DNA of 64,000 nt, taken from contig JAEPRB010000024.1 of assembly GCA_016758965.1 (NCBI GenBank), positions 124,001 to 188,000 of the forward strand, given 5' to 3'. The notes under the pieces are model-generated. The model was given only the letters and a program-made list of their open reading frames with translations. It did not search any database and was not told where the DNA came from. The translations under genes were made by a program, and so were the position numbers. The DNA is from Circinella minor. Lineage: Eukaryota; Mucoromycota; Mucoromycetes; Mucorales; Lichtheimiaceae. This document shows positions 1-13,667 of the stretch, piece after piece (within the stretch, counting starts at the first letter, position 1; each line of letters opens with the position of its first letter).

Positions 1-4
1 ATAG

Positions 5-684
5 TTGGCGGATTTTTTGTTTGTCCGAAGAGATTGGATGCGTGATCAACGTAAAATTGAAGCAACATTTTCCAATATTAAACGTCTTAAAACACCAGTT
101 TGGATTATGAGTTTTGCTGAAGGAACTCGATTTACGCATCAAAAGTTAAAAGAGGTTAGTAGGAAAACAAAACAAAGATTTGACAACAGATATTGATTTT
201 AATATTATAGAGCCAAGTATATGCTGCTCAACAAGGATATAGTATTATGCATAATGTTTTGTTACCACGTACTCGAGGGTTTGTGACGTGTGTTAATGTA
301 TTTAGAGGCTCACATGTTCAATATGTATATGGTAAGTACATTCGATGGTATAAGCAGAAAAGATGTTAGTGGAAAAGATGTTAATTTTTTTTTTCGTTCT
401 CTCTCTTGTTAGATTTCACAATTGCATATTATCATCATTTAAAAGGTAATCTGGGAGAATTTAATGTTGCACCAGATATGATACGAGTTCATGTACGAGA
501 ACTTGGTGATGAATATGAGTTTCATGTCAATGTAAAAAGAATAGCTATTAATGAATTACCTAATGATGACGAGCAGTTAGCTAATTGGTTACGGCAACGT
601 TATGTCGAAAAAGATCAATTTCTTTCAAAGCTCTGTCATGGTTGGACAAAGAATTTGGATGAAAAAGTATGGGAAGAGAATTGA
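5..684 (+). CDS. Lysophospholipid (1-acylglycerol-phosphate) acyltransferase, 3' part
   Basis: This is the 3' end of an acyltransferase of the PlsC/AGPAT 3-4-5 and lysocardiolipin acyltransferase family, which transfers an acyl chain from acyl-CoA to a lysophospholipid at ER or mitochondrial membranes. Three exons are visible: 5-154, 211-331 and 413-684. They join in frame, and the window opens just after an intron AG. The first exon carries the family substrate-binding motif EGTRF. The second carries LLPRTRGF, the fourth conserved block of AGPAT3-5. The last exon ends with a typical soluble tail containing a WLRQRYVEKD segment. The N-terminal HxxxxD catalytic block must lie upstream of the window. 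Family assignment is secure from these motifs, but the exact lysolipid substrate cannot be told from this fragment. Confidence 0.85.
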
Positions 685-1048
685 TGAAATCTGTAAAAAT
701 TAATACTACTTATATGGATATAAATAACGATATATAGAGAAGACTGCACCATCCATGTATTAAAAAAATTCGTAGTAATGTACTATAGTAATGTTATACC
801 CCACTCCACTAATCATAGTTATAATAATAATGATAATAAAATTCATGTGTAGATAGATGAGTTACAACATAAACATTTGTGACATTGGGATCATGTGTTT
901 AATCAAAAAATGTGGTGAGACCCCCGAGATTGAGTAATATATATGTATATCAGAGTACCCGGAGAAATTTCGGCATGATATCGAATGACTTTTTTTGTTT
1001 TTCCCCAAAATAATTTTTAACATCCCCCCTTTGTAATTTGTTTAATTT
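685..1048. other. Intergenic, no gene seen
   Basis: AT-rich spacer between two tandem genes. It should hold the 3' UTR of the acyltransferase and the promoter of the fumarate reductase. No clear TATA element or RNA gene was recognised. Confidence 0.5.
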
Positions 1049-2912
<1,864 letters not shown>

Positions 2913-3018
2913 CTATTATTATGTGTATATCATGTTATTGTTATTACTATTAAATATATATGCTACTATGTACATTATTCCTTTTTTTTGGAAGGTGGAT
3001 AAGAGATCACATACTAAT

Positions 3019-5450
3019 TTATGATGGCTGAGATGATGCTGATGATGCTGATGGTGGTTGAGAAGGGGATTGCGGGGACGATTGTATTAACTCTTCAAAT
3101 GCATTTGGATCGGTAAAAAATGCAGTGAATAATTTTTTTTTCCATGCAAAACTTGGATCCTTTTTTGTACCCTACATACATATAAATGTTTGATATTAGC
3201 ATTCAAATTTTAAACATGGCATATATCAACCATGCTTATGGATTTGAATCTCTTACATTTTCCAGATCAGCTAATGTATCCTCAATTTCTTGTGTTTGAA
3301 GTTCAAGATCACTTTGAAGATCGATATATGGCTATAACAAAAAAAAACAAAAGAGAAAAAAAAACGAGTTATTCATCCTGTGTAATAGATATTGAAAAAA
3401 AAAGAAATACAGAACGTACTGATGGCATCATTATCAAGTTATCTCGTGTATGAGCATGTTCGTATAAACTGTCCATTAGACCCTCTTTCGTCTCATCACT
3501 ATATTATAAAACTTGGATAAGTTCATCGCATTCTACCCACTATATTATTCTAAATTATTCCCCATTACGGACTTACAGAGTATATGCCGCATCCAGAACT
3601 GAGTTGAAATTATTTGACCATTGTTCTGTCCATTTTTTTTCGTATTCCAATATTGCATTCACCTTGGTCAACATAGAAGAACCTTGAAATGATCTTCTTC
3701 GTAATCCAGGTAGCGAATCAAGTTTAGCTAATCAATCCAATTTACATATGTAAATAATACTTTTCTCTCTCTCCTCCAATAGGGTAATAAATATATACAT
3801 ATACTATCATTAGTATAGTAGCGATAAAAAGAAGCGGACAATTTACCTTGATTCAACATGTTATCAATTTGAGCAATTGCGTCATCGTCTTTAAATTGAG
3901 CATCAGAAGAAGCAGATGGTTTTTGTTTATCCTTGATAACTGATGTTTCCAAGATTTTATAGTCCCTACATTGCTTTGAAATTTCATCGACTAGTGTTTC
4001 TAAAACACTCGTATGTTGCTGTTGATGATAATTATCGACTTGATAAGCATAGTTAATAAGTTTTTGAGCTGCTCGTTGTTGATTCAAAGTATTTAGTATC
4101 TACATAAAAAGAGGCTGCTATAAGTACCTATGATTATATGACAGCAATAGTAAATATTATATATATCTTACAGTATCGAGTTGAGATAAATACTGCTGTA
4201 GTGTTTCATGATCATCAGCTGTCTTGACTGTAAGTAACGGTGTCCTTATCGTTGTATCTGCAATCTTAGATAATAATGGTTCGATATCGTTATGTTGAAT
4301 CTTTTTTTGTTCCTGAGTTTCCTTCTTAATATTGTTTTCGAATCCTTCAATACTTGATCTATATAATAGCAATATAAGTTATTTCATCCATACTATTTCG
4401 TAATAATAAATAGTGTTATATACATACTTAAGTATTGGAATCACTTGAGGAAGTCCTTTTAACTTTCTCATATCTTTTTCAAGACTTTGAATCCTTGATT
4501 CAAGTCCTTTTCGACGTGCTTCTGTTTTGATATGTAGCAATTCGTTACGAATGTATCTATAGATAAAAAAAGGAAGCGAAGAGTCAATTAGTCTTAGTTA
4601 CTGTATATTATATATACAAATATAAAAAGACATGATATTTACTGTGCTACCAAATTTTCGATGTCATCTTTACCAGATAATTCATTTGCATGATTGTCAT
4701 GCATGGATTCCAAGAACGGTAATTGTTCTCGTAACTTTGAAAGTGAATTATTTAAATCATCACAAATTTGATTATCTTGTTTTAAATATTCATCTAACCC
4801 ATCTGTATCACTACAAAGAGGTAATGATTGCTGGTTGAAATCTAACAATTCAATATGAGTTTAAACTTCTTACAAATAAACCCAAAAAAAAAAAATATAA
4901 AAATAATGCATAAAAAAAGAATAAGATACCTTGATTCTCCCCAAAAGTAGTTCGAGCTAGTTCCAATGTAATTAAAAGAGATTTATCATATCCAATACTT
5001 TGATCATCCATTCTACAATTTGCACTACTAAGTTCTTGATCTACATCAAGTAAAGAAGCTTGTAATGAAGCAAGTTTATTTTCCAATGTTATACACGTTT
5101 TACTAAAAAGAAAAGTAAAAAGTCAATATATATAAATTATGAATATAGATTTGTTTATTATGGTTTTCTTTTTTTCTTCTTCAAAATTGTGTACTTTAGT
5201 TGTTCATTTTGTGTATCGAGAATAGTAGCAAGTTTAATAAACTCATTAGGTGGTTCTACCCTATATTTTTATTTGTTTTATATACATTAGATAAAATAAA
5301 AAGGTACAAATAATAAAAATAATATAAAAGTTAATCGTCATTATTATAATTATTATTTTACCGATTCGATGAAGAAGCTTCCCTTTCCCATTCATCCTCA
5401 AAATCATCTAATTTACGTTTAGAATCTAAATTGGAACGTTGATCGAGCAT
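3019..5450 (-). CDS. Coiled-coil protein, unidentified (possibly spindle or kinetochore linked)
   Basis: Minus-strand gene with about nine short exons separated by small AT-rich introns. The start codon is at 5450-5448 and the stop at 3021-3019. The translation is dominated by charged heptad-like helices with few glycines and no recognisable enzymatic motif. It begins MLDQRSNLDSKRKLDDFEDE and ends in a Ser/Pro/Gln-rich tail. It is divergently transcribed from an Nnf1-like kinetochore gene, with only 125 bp between the two start codons. The composition and position recall augmin (HAUS) or kinetochore coiled-coil subunits, but I found no diagnostic residue and do not assign a family. Exon joins in the 3.2-3.7 kb part are the least certain. 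Confidence 0.7.
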
Positions 5451-5575
5451 AAAGAATAAAAGAAAAAATTGGTCCAAAAAAAAAAAAAGAGTCGGTTGTG
5501 TCTGAACGCGTGAATAAAATATACGCGAAATCACAAATAACTCAGAGGTTTTGAATACAACCCTTTATTATTATT
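5451..5575. promoter_or_regulatory. Short bidirectional promoter region
   Basis: Only 125 bp separate the two divergent start codons. The spacer contains an A-run at about 5477-5488 and an ACGCGT core (5506-5511). ACGCGT is the MluI cell-cycle box sequence recognised by MBF in yeasts, which would suit G1/S-regulated kinetochore genes. The regulatory role is inferred. Confidence 0.4.
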
Positions 5576-6522
5576 ATGAATGAAGCACAAGAATACGGAA
5601 AAAGAGCACAAAGGCTTGATTCACTTCATGCAAGATTTGTTAATTCTATGCTTGAAGCGTTTAGGTATATACATACATACATATATATATATTATTTACG
5701 AAAAAAAAAAAGATAAACTCATCGTATATAAAAATACCTTTTTAAACAGTTGGCCAGAATTTGAGAAATGTTGTGGACCTATTGTAGATCAGTATCGAAG
5801 TGAGTTAGAATCAGCACATGCACAGATCCTTGATTTTTGGAAAGAAAATTTATGGGTAAGTATTATTATTTGAAAGAGTGTATTTGAGGAAGAGAGAGGG
5901 AAAGAAATGATAAACTTATTTTTTATATATATAAATAGAAAGAGTTTGATCAAATAAAAACAGAAGCCAACTTGATTGAAAAACTGAATAAACTGGAAAA
6001 TGCTATTCTTCAAGCAAAACAAAATACAAATACAAAAACGATATTAAAGTATGTTAAATTAGATAGAGGAAAGGAAATATAAATAATTTGAATAAGATAA
6101 TAATAATGATAATAATAGAACTCCAGAACCTGATCAAACTATTCGATCTCTACGAGTTAAATTGAAATTGGAAGCATTAACAAAATTACGTGAAGAAGAA
6201 GAAAAGGTTAATAAAGCAATTTGATGTATGATAATAATAATAATACTTTTTCTTTTATTAATTATTAAAATTATGTTCTTTAGTTACGACAGGAAAATAC
6301 TCAATTAATGGAAGAAATAGCTAAAAAAACGGATGATTATGAACATAAAAAGTCTAATGTAGTTAATACTTTAACAGAATACCAAGAGGTAAATATAAAT
6401 ATTTATTTTATATATAAAAATGATCAATAAAATGTCTAATATATAAACTTATATAGATGGTAAATGTTGCTAGATCGATACCCGTAGAAGCATTAGAACA
6501 AGTTATTGATCAATTATTATAA
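5576..6522 (+). CDS. Nnf1/PMF1-like kinetochore protein (Mis12 complex)
   Basis: Six exons join in frame, beginning MNEAQEYGKRAQRLDSLHAR and ending at the TAA at 6520-6522. The order of features matches Nnf1/PMF1: an N-terminal helix (RFVNSMLEAF), a short tryptophan-containing block (SWPEFEKCCGPIVDQYR), a WKENLWKEFDQI segment followed by a LIEKLNKLENAI helix, then a long C-terminal coiled coil. Nnf1 is a subunit of the Mis12/MIND complex, which links centromeric chromatin to the Ndc80 complex. The length of roughly 200 residues agrees with fungal Nnf1. Its divergent neighbour is a coiled-coil protein. The assignment is from remembered family sequences and is probable rather than certain. Confidence 0.72.
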
Positions 6523-6991
6523 TAATCATAAATCTCTAACTCCCTCACACTTAATTTATCCAATTATGTAAATACCATTAATTCATTATCATTACTATAA
6601 TTATCATCATCATCATTATCATTTAGAATAATAATAATCCTACATAAGTAATAAATATTAAAGAATAAATATGTAAGTTTTTCATTGTTATTTAGTCCAT
6701 AGGTTAAGTTAGTTATATCACATTTTTATTACTGACAATGAGACATGTTATATTAATACAATCTTGGCAAAAAATGTTATCATTTTTATTATTATTAAAT
6801 TCATTATTATGAATTATTCTCTACTAGCTTCTAAATCATAATGCCTGCGGCAATTCAGTAGTAGTATGAACCACACATATTAATTCATTCCCAGCAACAA
6901 CAAAAGAGTAACCAAGTCACCAGTTGGCATAAGAAAAGAAACAGATTTTTCTTCGTCTCACTTCTTCTTGACTAGTTCTTCGCAAGGGACA
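6523..6991. other. Intergenic, no gene seen
   Basis: AT-rich 3' flank of the Nnf1-like gene with ATT/ATC simple-sequence stretches near 6600-6650, followed by the promoter and 5' UTR of the large gene downstream. The open frame extends upstream to 6968, but without an ATG. Confidence 0.5.
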
Positions 6992-9900
6992 ATGGATACG
7001 CCGATCGAAGTCCTTAGGATCGAACACAGTGCCATATCTAAAGAGCTCAATCGTTTTAGAGCATGTGATAGTGAGACCCGATCCTTTTATTGTCGCGAAT
7101 GGTCACAATATGTATATAAAAAGCATTTCGTTTGGAGCGCAAAAACCCAGGAAGATGTCACTACTACTACTACTACTATTACAGATGATCCCGAAAAGCT
7201 ACTTGCCGGAAGATATCAAGTAAATTTGCTCAATGGAACCACTCCTTCAAAACAAAAAGAACGATCGCCCAAACTTTCAGAACGATTCGAAAAACTGTTA
7301 GAAACACAATCAGAATCAAGTAGCGATGCCACATTGACCGAAGATATCATTTCAGCATGTGCATTATGGCAAACATTACCAAGTAGTTTATCTGGTTTAC
7401 CCTCTATATTTGAACCAGTTCAATTCAATCCTTATCCAGACGCCATACCATTAGCAGACGATCCCAAAGAACCAGCACACTTGCTTGACCCATTGATTAT
7501 TGAGCGTCAAACCTTGTGTTTACCAGCAGAAGGTTTTCACTTGTTGAAAAACTTGACCGGTGATATATTAATGTCGCATACACAACCTACATGCAATCAT
7601 ACTCGACCTGAATCGCGTTCACCAGCTGACCTAGAGATTGATCGAACGATATATAACGAAAAGTTAGATCAAGTAACAAAAGATGCCATGGATGAACTGG
7701 AACATGCATTGGATTACTCCTGGAGACACCTGAGTGAATTTTTACAACGATTATTAGAGTTAGAAAAGGAACGTAATATTTTAATGGGTAGACGATCCAA
7801 GGACAGTGTAGATCAGTTTGCAGAAAAACAAAAACTACCAGCGTTTCAAGATTATTGGGAGGAAAAGACGACTGAATTCAAAAAGAAAAAAACGGATGTC
7901 AAAACAGTGGATACAACATTTATGACGTATTTTGATCGACTTTCACGCTGCGCAGAAGAATTTCAAACGGATTTTGCGATTACACGACTTGCAGCATTAC
8001 GTCGACTTATACAGAAACTATGGGATTTGGTCGTTCCTACAATTCAAAAAATGGCTGATCGCATGGCGTCACACGAACAACAGGATGAACGTCATATGGA
8101 GAATTGTAAAGCGGTATCAGCATCGCTTCGTGGATTACACCCAGCAGATGATGTGGATGTGGCTGTTAAACGAATACAAAGTGAAATGGGTGGTCGAGTC
8201 AAGGAATTTAAGCAAGATATCGCATCTGTTCTACAAATGTACAAGGAAGAATCAAAGCCAAGCGTTTCTTCAAGATTAGATAAGGTGGCACAAAAAGATT
8301 TTAAAAGACGAATAAAGCGTGCTGAAAATGGATATCATTCATTACGACAATATTTCAAATACGAAGTAACACAAAAGATATTCCCGGAACCTCTATTTTG
8401 CAAGTTCTGTCTTGTATGCATTGAAGCATTGATGCAAGAAGGCGAAGTGATGGAGGCTGTCACTATTGAAAAAGAGGTTAAGCGATTTTTAGAGTCACAC
8501 AAAGATCTGGTGCGACAGCGGCAGCTGTTATTGAATGAATTTGAGGATGGTGTTCAAATTGGTAGAAGGGAACTAGCCGGTGTTCTAGGCAAGCTTTTCT
8601 TAAAGGAAGGAATGCGGATACAAGGTGAAAATCTTGCACTGAAACGACAAAATTCATTGCTGAAATCTATTGGTATGAGTGGTCAGTCTGATGGATCACA
8701 ACCATCTACTACACCATCCTCTAGTAAGAAGAAAAAGAACAAGAAGAAGAAGAAAAAAGCATCGGCATCGACATCGACATCGACAGCAGCAACGGCAGCT
8801 ACTTCTGTTGGTATTAGTGATACAGCATCAGTTTCAGCAAATGGGAGCAGTCAAGCACCATCTCTTTGCTCATCACCCAAATCACCGTCCAAAGAATCGA
8901 TTCATATCCCAACAACAAATACAACTACAGAAAAAGAACAGGTTGATTCAACACCTCCATCACCACCAGCACCGTCACCTAAAGTTGAAAAACCAAAGCC
9001 ACCAGAAATATTTGAGCAATCCTCTGCTCCTACTACTTCTCCGGAACCTACACCGACAATAACATCGGCCACCACGAAGCAAAAACAAAAGAAAAAGAAA
9101 CAAGCACAAGCACAAGCACAAGCTACTGTTCAACCAAAAAAAGCTAACGAAAAGTCTCCTCCTATTGCGAAAGCAATTAATGAAGCGAGTGAAACTTCAT
9201 CTGAACAAACTAAGATATTTAACGTATCACAACCAGAAACCGAATCGACAACAAAGCCGGTACCTCAGCAACAATATCAAAAATCGAAAGCCGGCAACCA
9301 TGAAAATACACAGCCTTCAAGTAACAAATCTTCAAAAGAAACAGAACAATCGGAATCAGGAGATACGAATGATGCAACATTTTGGCCTGTTGACGATAAT
9401 GATGAAGTGAAGTCTGAGAGTGTAAGATCGGAAGACGGAACTATTGCAGAATCTGTTCAGAATGAACCATTACAAGCAACCATTCAGCCAACAACCGCAT
9501 CCGTTAAAAGTTCTTCCGTAGATTCTCCAATAAAAGCGACAGCAGGAGACGTCGATAGATGGAATAATATCAGCGCTCCAGAGACTCCAGGTACATTTAC
9601 ATCACCCACAGTCCCTGGGAGTTCACCTTCTCTTAATTTTGATGGTACACGAGGTTGGAGTCCGATGAGTCGTGAAGGAAGTGCTAATAGTTGGAATATC
9701 GGTAAGCCTTTATTAGCATCTTCAGTTGGATGGGGAACTGGTTTAAGCAGTAATGGTGGATGGGATAATACATCAAAATCAAATGCTGCCTGTAGACCTG
9801 GATGGCTTGATAATGGAGCAGCACCTTTGACTGAGAATAATCACTGGCTTCATCAACAACCACAGCAACAACAGCTACAACAAGCAGCATTAGCAATGAA

Positions 9901-10644
9901 TGATGGAAAACTTTCTGAACAATCTCAACCGCAACGGCCTCCTGGACTACAAGAACAGCCAAAAATGTATCAACAGATGACCGTTCCAGACGAGATTCGT
10001 GAGTTAAGTCATGATAACTTAGTTACTCTGGTTCATAATCTTCATCGAGAAAATGGTCAAATAGTACATGCCATGAATTCTTTGCGACATGAAATGACAA
10101 TGATGACTCGACAATATACGGATATGGTCACTTTATCAAGAGAACGTGAAGAGCAAATGGCACAACTTTTTGAAGCACGTAGACGAACGGATATAGAAGA
10201 AGCTCGACAACATGTCGCTGTGTTAGAATCGAAAATCAGTACATTACAGTTACAGCAACAACAACAGCACCAGCACCAGCAACAACAGGAACCTCCACTT
10301 ATTAACCCAATAAAGACATCAGCTGCACCTGGTTCTGGTATTATGGCAGGCTTTGGAAATCAAGATTTATTTGCAGGGTATCGGGAAGAAATGCGATCTA
10401 ATCATCATAATAATCGTAAGTTATGGCAAAAAAATACCAGGGTTCGTTGTGGTAATTGTGGTGGAGCTGGTCATTCTAGTTCAGAATGTAAGGTAAAGTA
10501 TCTTTCTTTCTTTTGGTATGGTTTGGATCAAAGAACTCTAATTGGCATTTTAATTTATTAATTTATTTATTTATTTATTTAAAGGATTCATGTCGATATT
10601 GCGGTGCAAACGATCATTTATCTGAAGCTTGTCAATTCACTTAA
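6992..10644 (+). CDS. Large GW-tract, double CCHC zinc-knuckle protein
   Basis: Two exons (6992-10492 and 10585-10644) encode 1186 residues; the ATG at 6992 is the first in the frame. Residues 1-560 are mostly helical and charged, with no family that I recognise. Residues 570-850 are a low-complexity Ser/Thr/Lys/Gln region with poly-lysine blocks. Tryptophans then recur at 798, 857, 889, 901, 914, 924, 938 and 952 in Gly/Ser/Asn-rich context (RGWSP, VGWGTG, GGWDN, PGWLDN), resembling GW/WG Argonaute-hook regions. A coiled coil and a Gln/His tract follow. The C-terminus has two canonical C-x2-C-x4-H-x4-C knuckles (1153-1166 and 1170-1183) split by the intron, suggesting RNA binding. The function is inferred from architecture only. 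Confidence 0.85.
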
Positions 10645-11788
10645 AATTAATATAAATACATCTATTTTTAACCCCCACCCCCCACACACCCCCAACATCT
10701 CTCTCTCTCTCTCTTTCTCTCTACTCTCCTATCTTCCTTTAACCACTACTATTATTATCATTCACTATTACTTCTATCTATTATATTCATGTATATTTGC
10801 ATTGTGTTTTTCTTGTTTTCTTTTTTTTCCCAATTGTACATCGAACTAGCATATAATTCCCATTATTATTTTCTTTTGGAACATTTTATTATATGGATTT
10901 TGCCCGAATTTGTTTTTATATCGTAATAATGCATTCATTTATTATTTTATCAGTTATTTCGGACAAATATTATTATATTAATTATCATATACATATTCTT
11001 TCTTCAGCTACAAAAGAAGAATTTAAAGCATTATATCAAAGTCTGCTTTTCTATTTTCATTATTTTTATTTGAAGTTCAAGTATGTGTAAGAAATTAGAT
11101 TGTTATCTATTATTATCAAGGAACTATATATCTCATCTTCTCCTCCCCTCCACTTAAATACCCCTCACATAGGCTTGCATAATATTCTTCTGACATATAT
11201 TATAAGGATATATTCGGCTGTGGTTTACTATTTTTCTTCTTCAGTGTACTGTAATCGGGCTTATTATTTAATGCCTCATACTAGATTCATAGTGCCAATA
11301 TATCAAGTAAACTATTGTCTTACAGACAACGCTTGTCAAACAATGGTAATTAATACCTGATAAAGTATAAAACACATTCATAGTTTAAAATAAGGTTTTT
11401 TAAACCAAATTGTTGGTATGGTTTATTAATATAACAAGTGGCTTTATAATTAAGACAGTGAGTATGAAACTTTATTTGTCTTTTCTGTTCCTGAATCTTT
11501 TATTTTTTAATGGCATAAAATTTTATTTTAGTTTTTTTCACTCCTTCAGTAACACAAAAGGCCACTTTTGCATATTACAAAGTACTTCATTTTTCAGTTA
11601 TGAGTACGACAAACGACAAGATTATTTACAAAATAAAACTACTTACACAATTACGATTAAAGTAACGAATAAAAACATTTTAATTACAGGCGTATTTTGC
11701 GTGAACAAGTATAAGAAATAGAAAGTATTGAGCTAATCTTCCTATTTATTTTTTCTCTCTCTTTGTTGATCAATTTTCATAAATTAAG
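10645..11788. other. Intergenic, AT-rich, no convincing gene
   Basis: It starts with a C-rich and CT-repeat stretch (10670-10725), probably the 3' UTR of the large gene. The rest is AT-rich with only compositionally biased short open frames. A polypyrimidine tract preceded by a CTAAT branch-like sequence lies at 11733-11788, immediately before Mcm10 coding sequence. The last part may therefore be an intron, with an unrecognised first exon further upstream. Confidence 0.4.
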
Positions 11789-13253
11789 AAATGGATACAT
11801 TTCATCACCCGATCTCGAATCAATGTTCATGTCAAACGCGTTTGTTCCCATGGATCAAATAGCAACACTTGTTAATAAATTCAAATCGATTCGTGTCGGT
11901 CAAAAACCGAGTAAAGAATGGGGCACAGTAGGAGTTATTGAACGACTTCGACACTTTCCTGTACAAGAAAAACAAGATAACAACAACGATAACAAAAGCG
12001 ATAGTAAAGGCACCAAGTTTTGCATTGCACGAATCAGTAATATGAGTGGTGCTTATTTCCACTTGTTTGTTTTTGGTAAAGCATACAAAGAATTCAAGGA
12101 GAAACTTAAAGTAGCAGACGTTATTAGTATATTGAAACCTGATATTGCTCGTTCATCTGATCAAAATGCGGATATTGGTCTTTATGTTGGTAATCGAGAA
12201 CAGTTAGTTTTAGTTGGTGAAAGTGAAGATTTGGTTCAGTGTTCACAGTTTATACGCCCAAATAAACAATGTCAATCTATGCTGGATGGACGAACAGGAA
12301 AGTTATGTAATTATCATATTGAACTTGCTTGTAAAGCTTCTAAAAATAGTCGGATGGAATTGGCATCAGGGTAATAATATTTGTTTTATTTGATTTAAAA
12401 ATATGTACATGTACATATACATATATTATATGTGTGTTTGTTATACTAATTTAGTCTAAACTCTATGCTTATTAGTAATGGTGGTTTAGAAGTTCGATAT
12501 GCAAAAGTATCAACAGGAGGAGTAGGAGGAAGGAATACATATCAATTAGCTCAATCAGAAAGAAAATATGACAAGGAATACACATATGTATTTGAAGGAC
12601 GAAGATCTATTACATCTGAAGGCAAAGAATTACATGTTAAAAAACCCCAAACTCAAGTTGAAGATTTAAAAAATAATCAAGAGCTTGCGTAAGTTAGAGT
12701 ATTTAATTGATGAAAACATCTGTTGCTAGGATACTTTTCTTTTTACGAAAATAATAATAATAATAATAATAATAACAATAACTTTTTTCTCATAATTTTT
12801 TTTAGTGGATTCTTAAAAGGGAAGAATGATCCTGGTGCAGAAATGATAAGAAAAATCATTGGGATTCAAGAAGAAAAACAAAAATCTACATCAAGTAAAT
12901 ATTGTTTTCTCTCGTTAGTTCGATGATGGTTGTTGATGTTGCTTTATTAATATGATTATATATATTATAAATATAGGCGCATTATCAGTAGAAGCGATGT
13001 TAAAGATGGGATATAGTCATAAAGAAGTATTAACAAAGGACCAATCGGATAAAAAGGTAAAGAAAGAGAGAGAGATAGGAGAAGGACGAAGATGAAGTTA
13101 TAAAAAAGAAGAAAATAAAGAAAAGAGAAAAAGCTAATAATAACAATAATAATGTTGCTATTATTATAGAGAAAAGCAATCGACGACCTCCTACAAAGGA
13201 GTGAAACCAGAACAGCTTCGGATAGCAAAAAACCAAGATATGTGGATCTCTAG
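11789..13253 (+). CDS. Mcm10 replication initiation factor (5' end unresolved)
   Basis: Mcm10 helps activate the CMG helicase and recruits DNA polymerase alpha. Five exons are visible; introns start at 12371, 12690, about 12896 and 13057, and the last exon is 13170-13253. The conserved core is present: an OB-fold segment (FCIARISNMSGAYFHLFVFG) followed by the Mcm10 zinc finger with C-H pairs in CSQFIRPNKQCQSML and LCNYHIELACK. The C-terminus ends KKPRYVDL. The expected strand before the OB fold (LRNGYISSPDLE) is in frame upstream of the first ATG at 11823, so coding begins earlier. The sequence at 11733-11788 looks like an intron 3' end. The product is shorter than yeast Mcm10, and the N-terminal exon is missing from this model. 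Confidence 0.85.
12749..12776. repeat. (AAT)n microsatellite in a Mcm10 intron
   Basis: Nine or so uninterrupted AAT units within a Mcm10 intron; simple sequence only. Confidence 0.9.
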
Positions 13254-13667
13254 TCAATACACAAATTCCACACCCTCTCACCCTCTCACCATTTACACGA
13301 CACACAAGGCAGAAAAATATAAACAACAGAACCACTTAATTATCATTATTATTATTATAATAATAGTAATAATAATAATTACTATGATAATAGTGATAAT
13401 AATAATGCGAGGGGGTGTTTATTTTTCTCTCTCTTTCTTTTTTTTTTCCCTTTTCCTCTTTTCGTTATATATACATATACCAAAAGGTTACTCTTTTTTC
13501 ATACTTTTTCTTTGCCACTCTTTATTATTGATTAGTATCGTTTTCTTTTTTATCTTCTTTCTCTTTTCTCTTCTTCTATTTATATAATCCACATCTACCC
13601 ACGTATAATATAGTAACAAATTATAGTAGCATTTTTAAGTTATAAAAAGAGTTCAAAAAGAAAAAAG
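13254..13667. other. Intergenic, low-complexity AT/CT-rich
   Basis: Contains an imperfect ATT/AAT simple-sequence block at 13338-13408 and a T/C-rich promoter-like stretch before the next start codon. A long open frame through it encodes poly-isoleucine and is an artefact of the repeat. Confidence 0.6.

Noticed and set aside
6968..6991. Upstream extension of the large GW-tract protein frame
   Set aside because: The extension begins with TTG and has no ATG; the first ATG is at 6992.
13201..13587. Plus-strand 128-codon frame rich in isoleucine and phenylalanine
   Set aside because: It runs through an ATT repeat and T-rich promoter sequence; its first part is the last Mcm10 exon in another frame.
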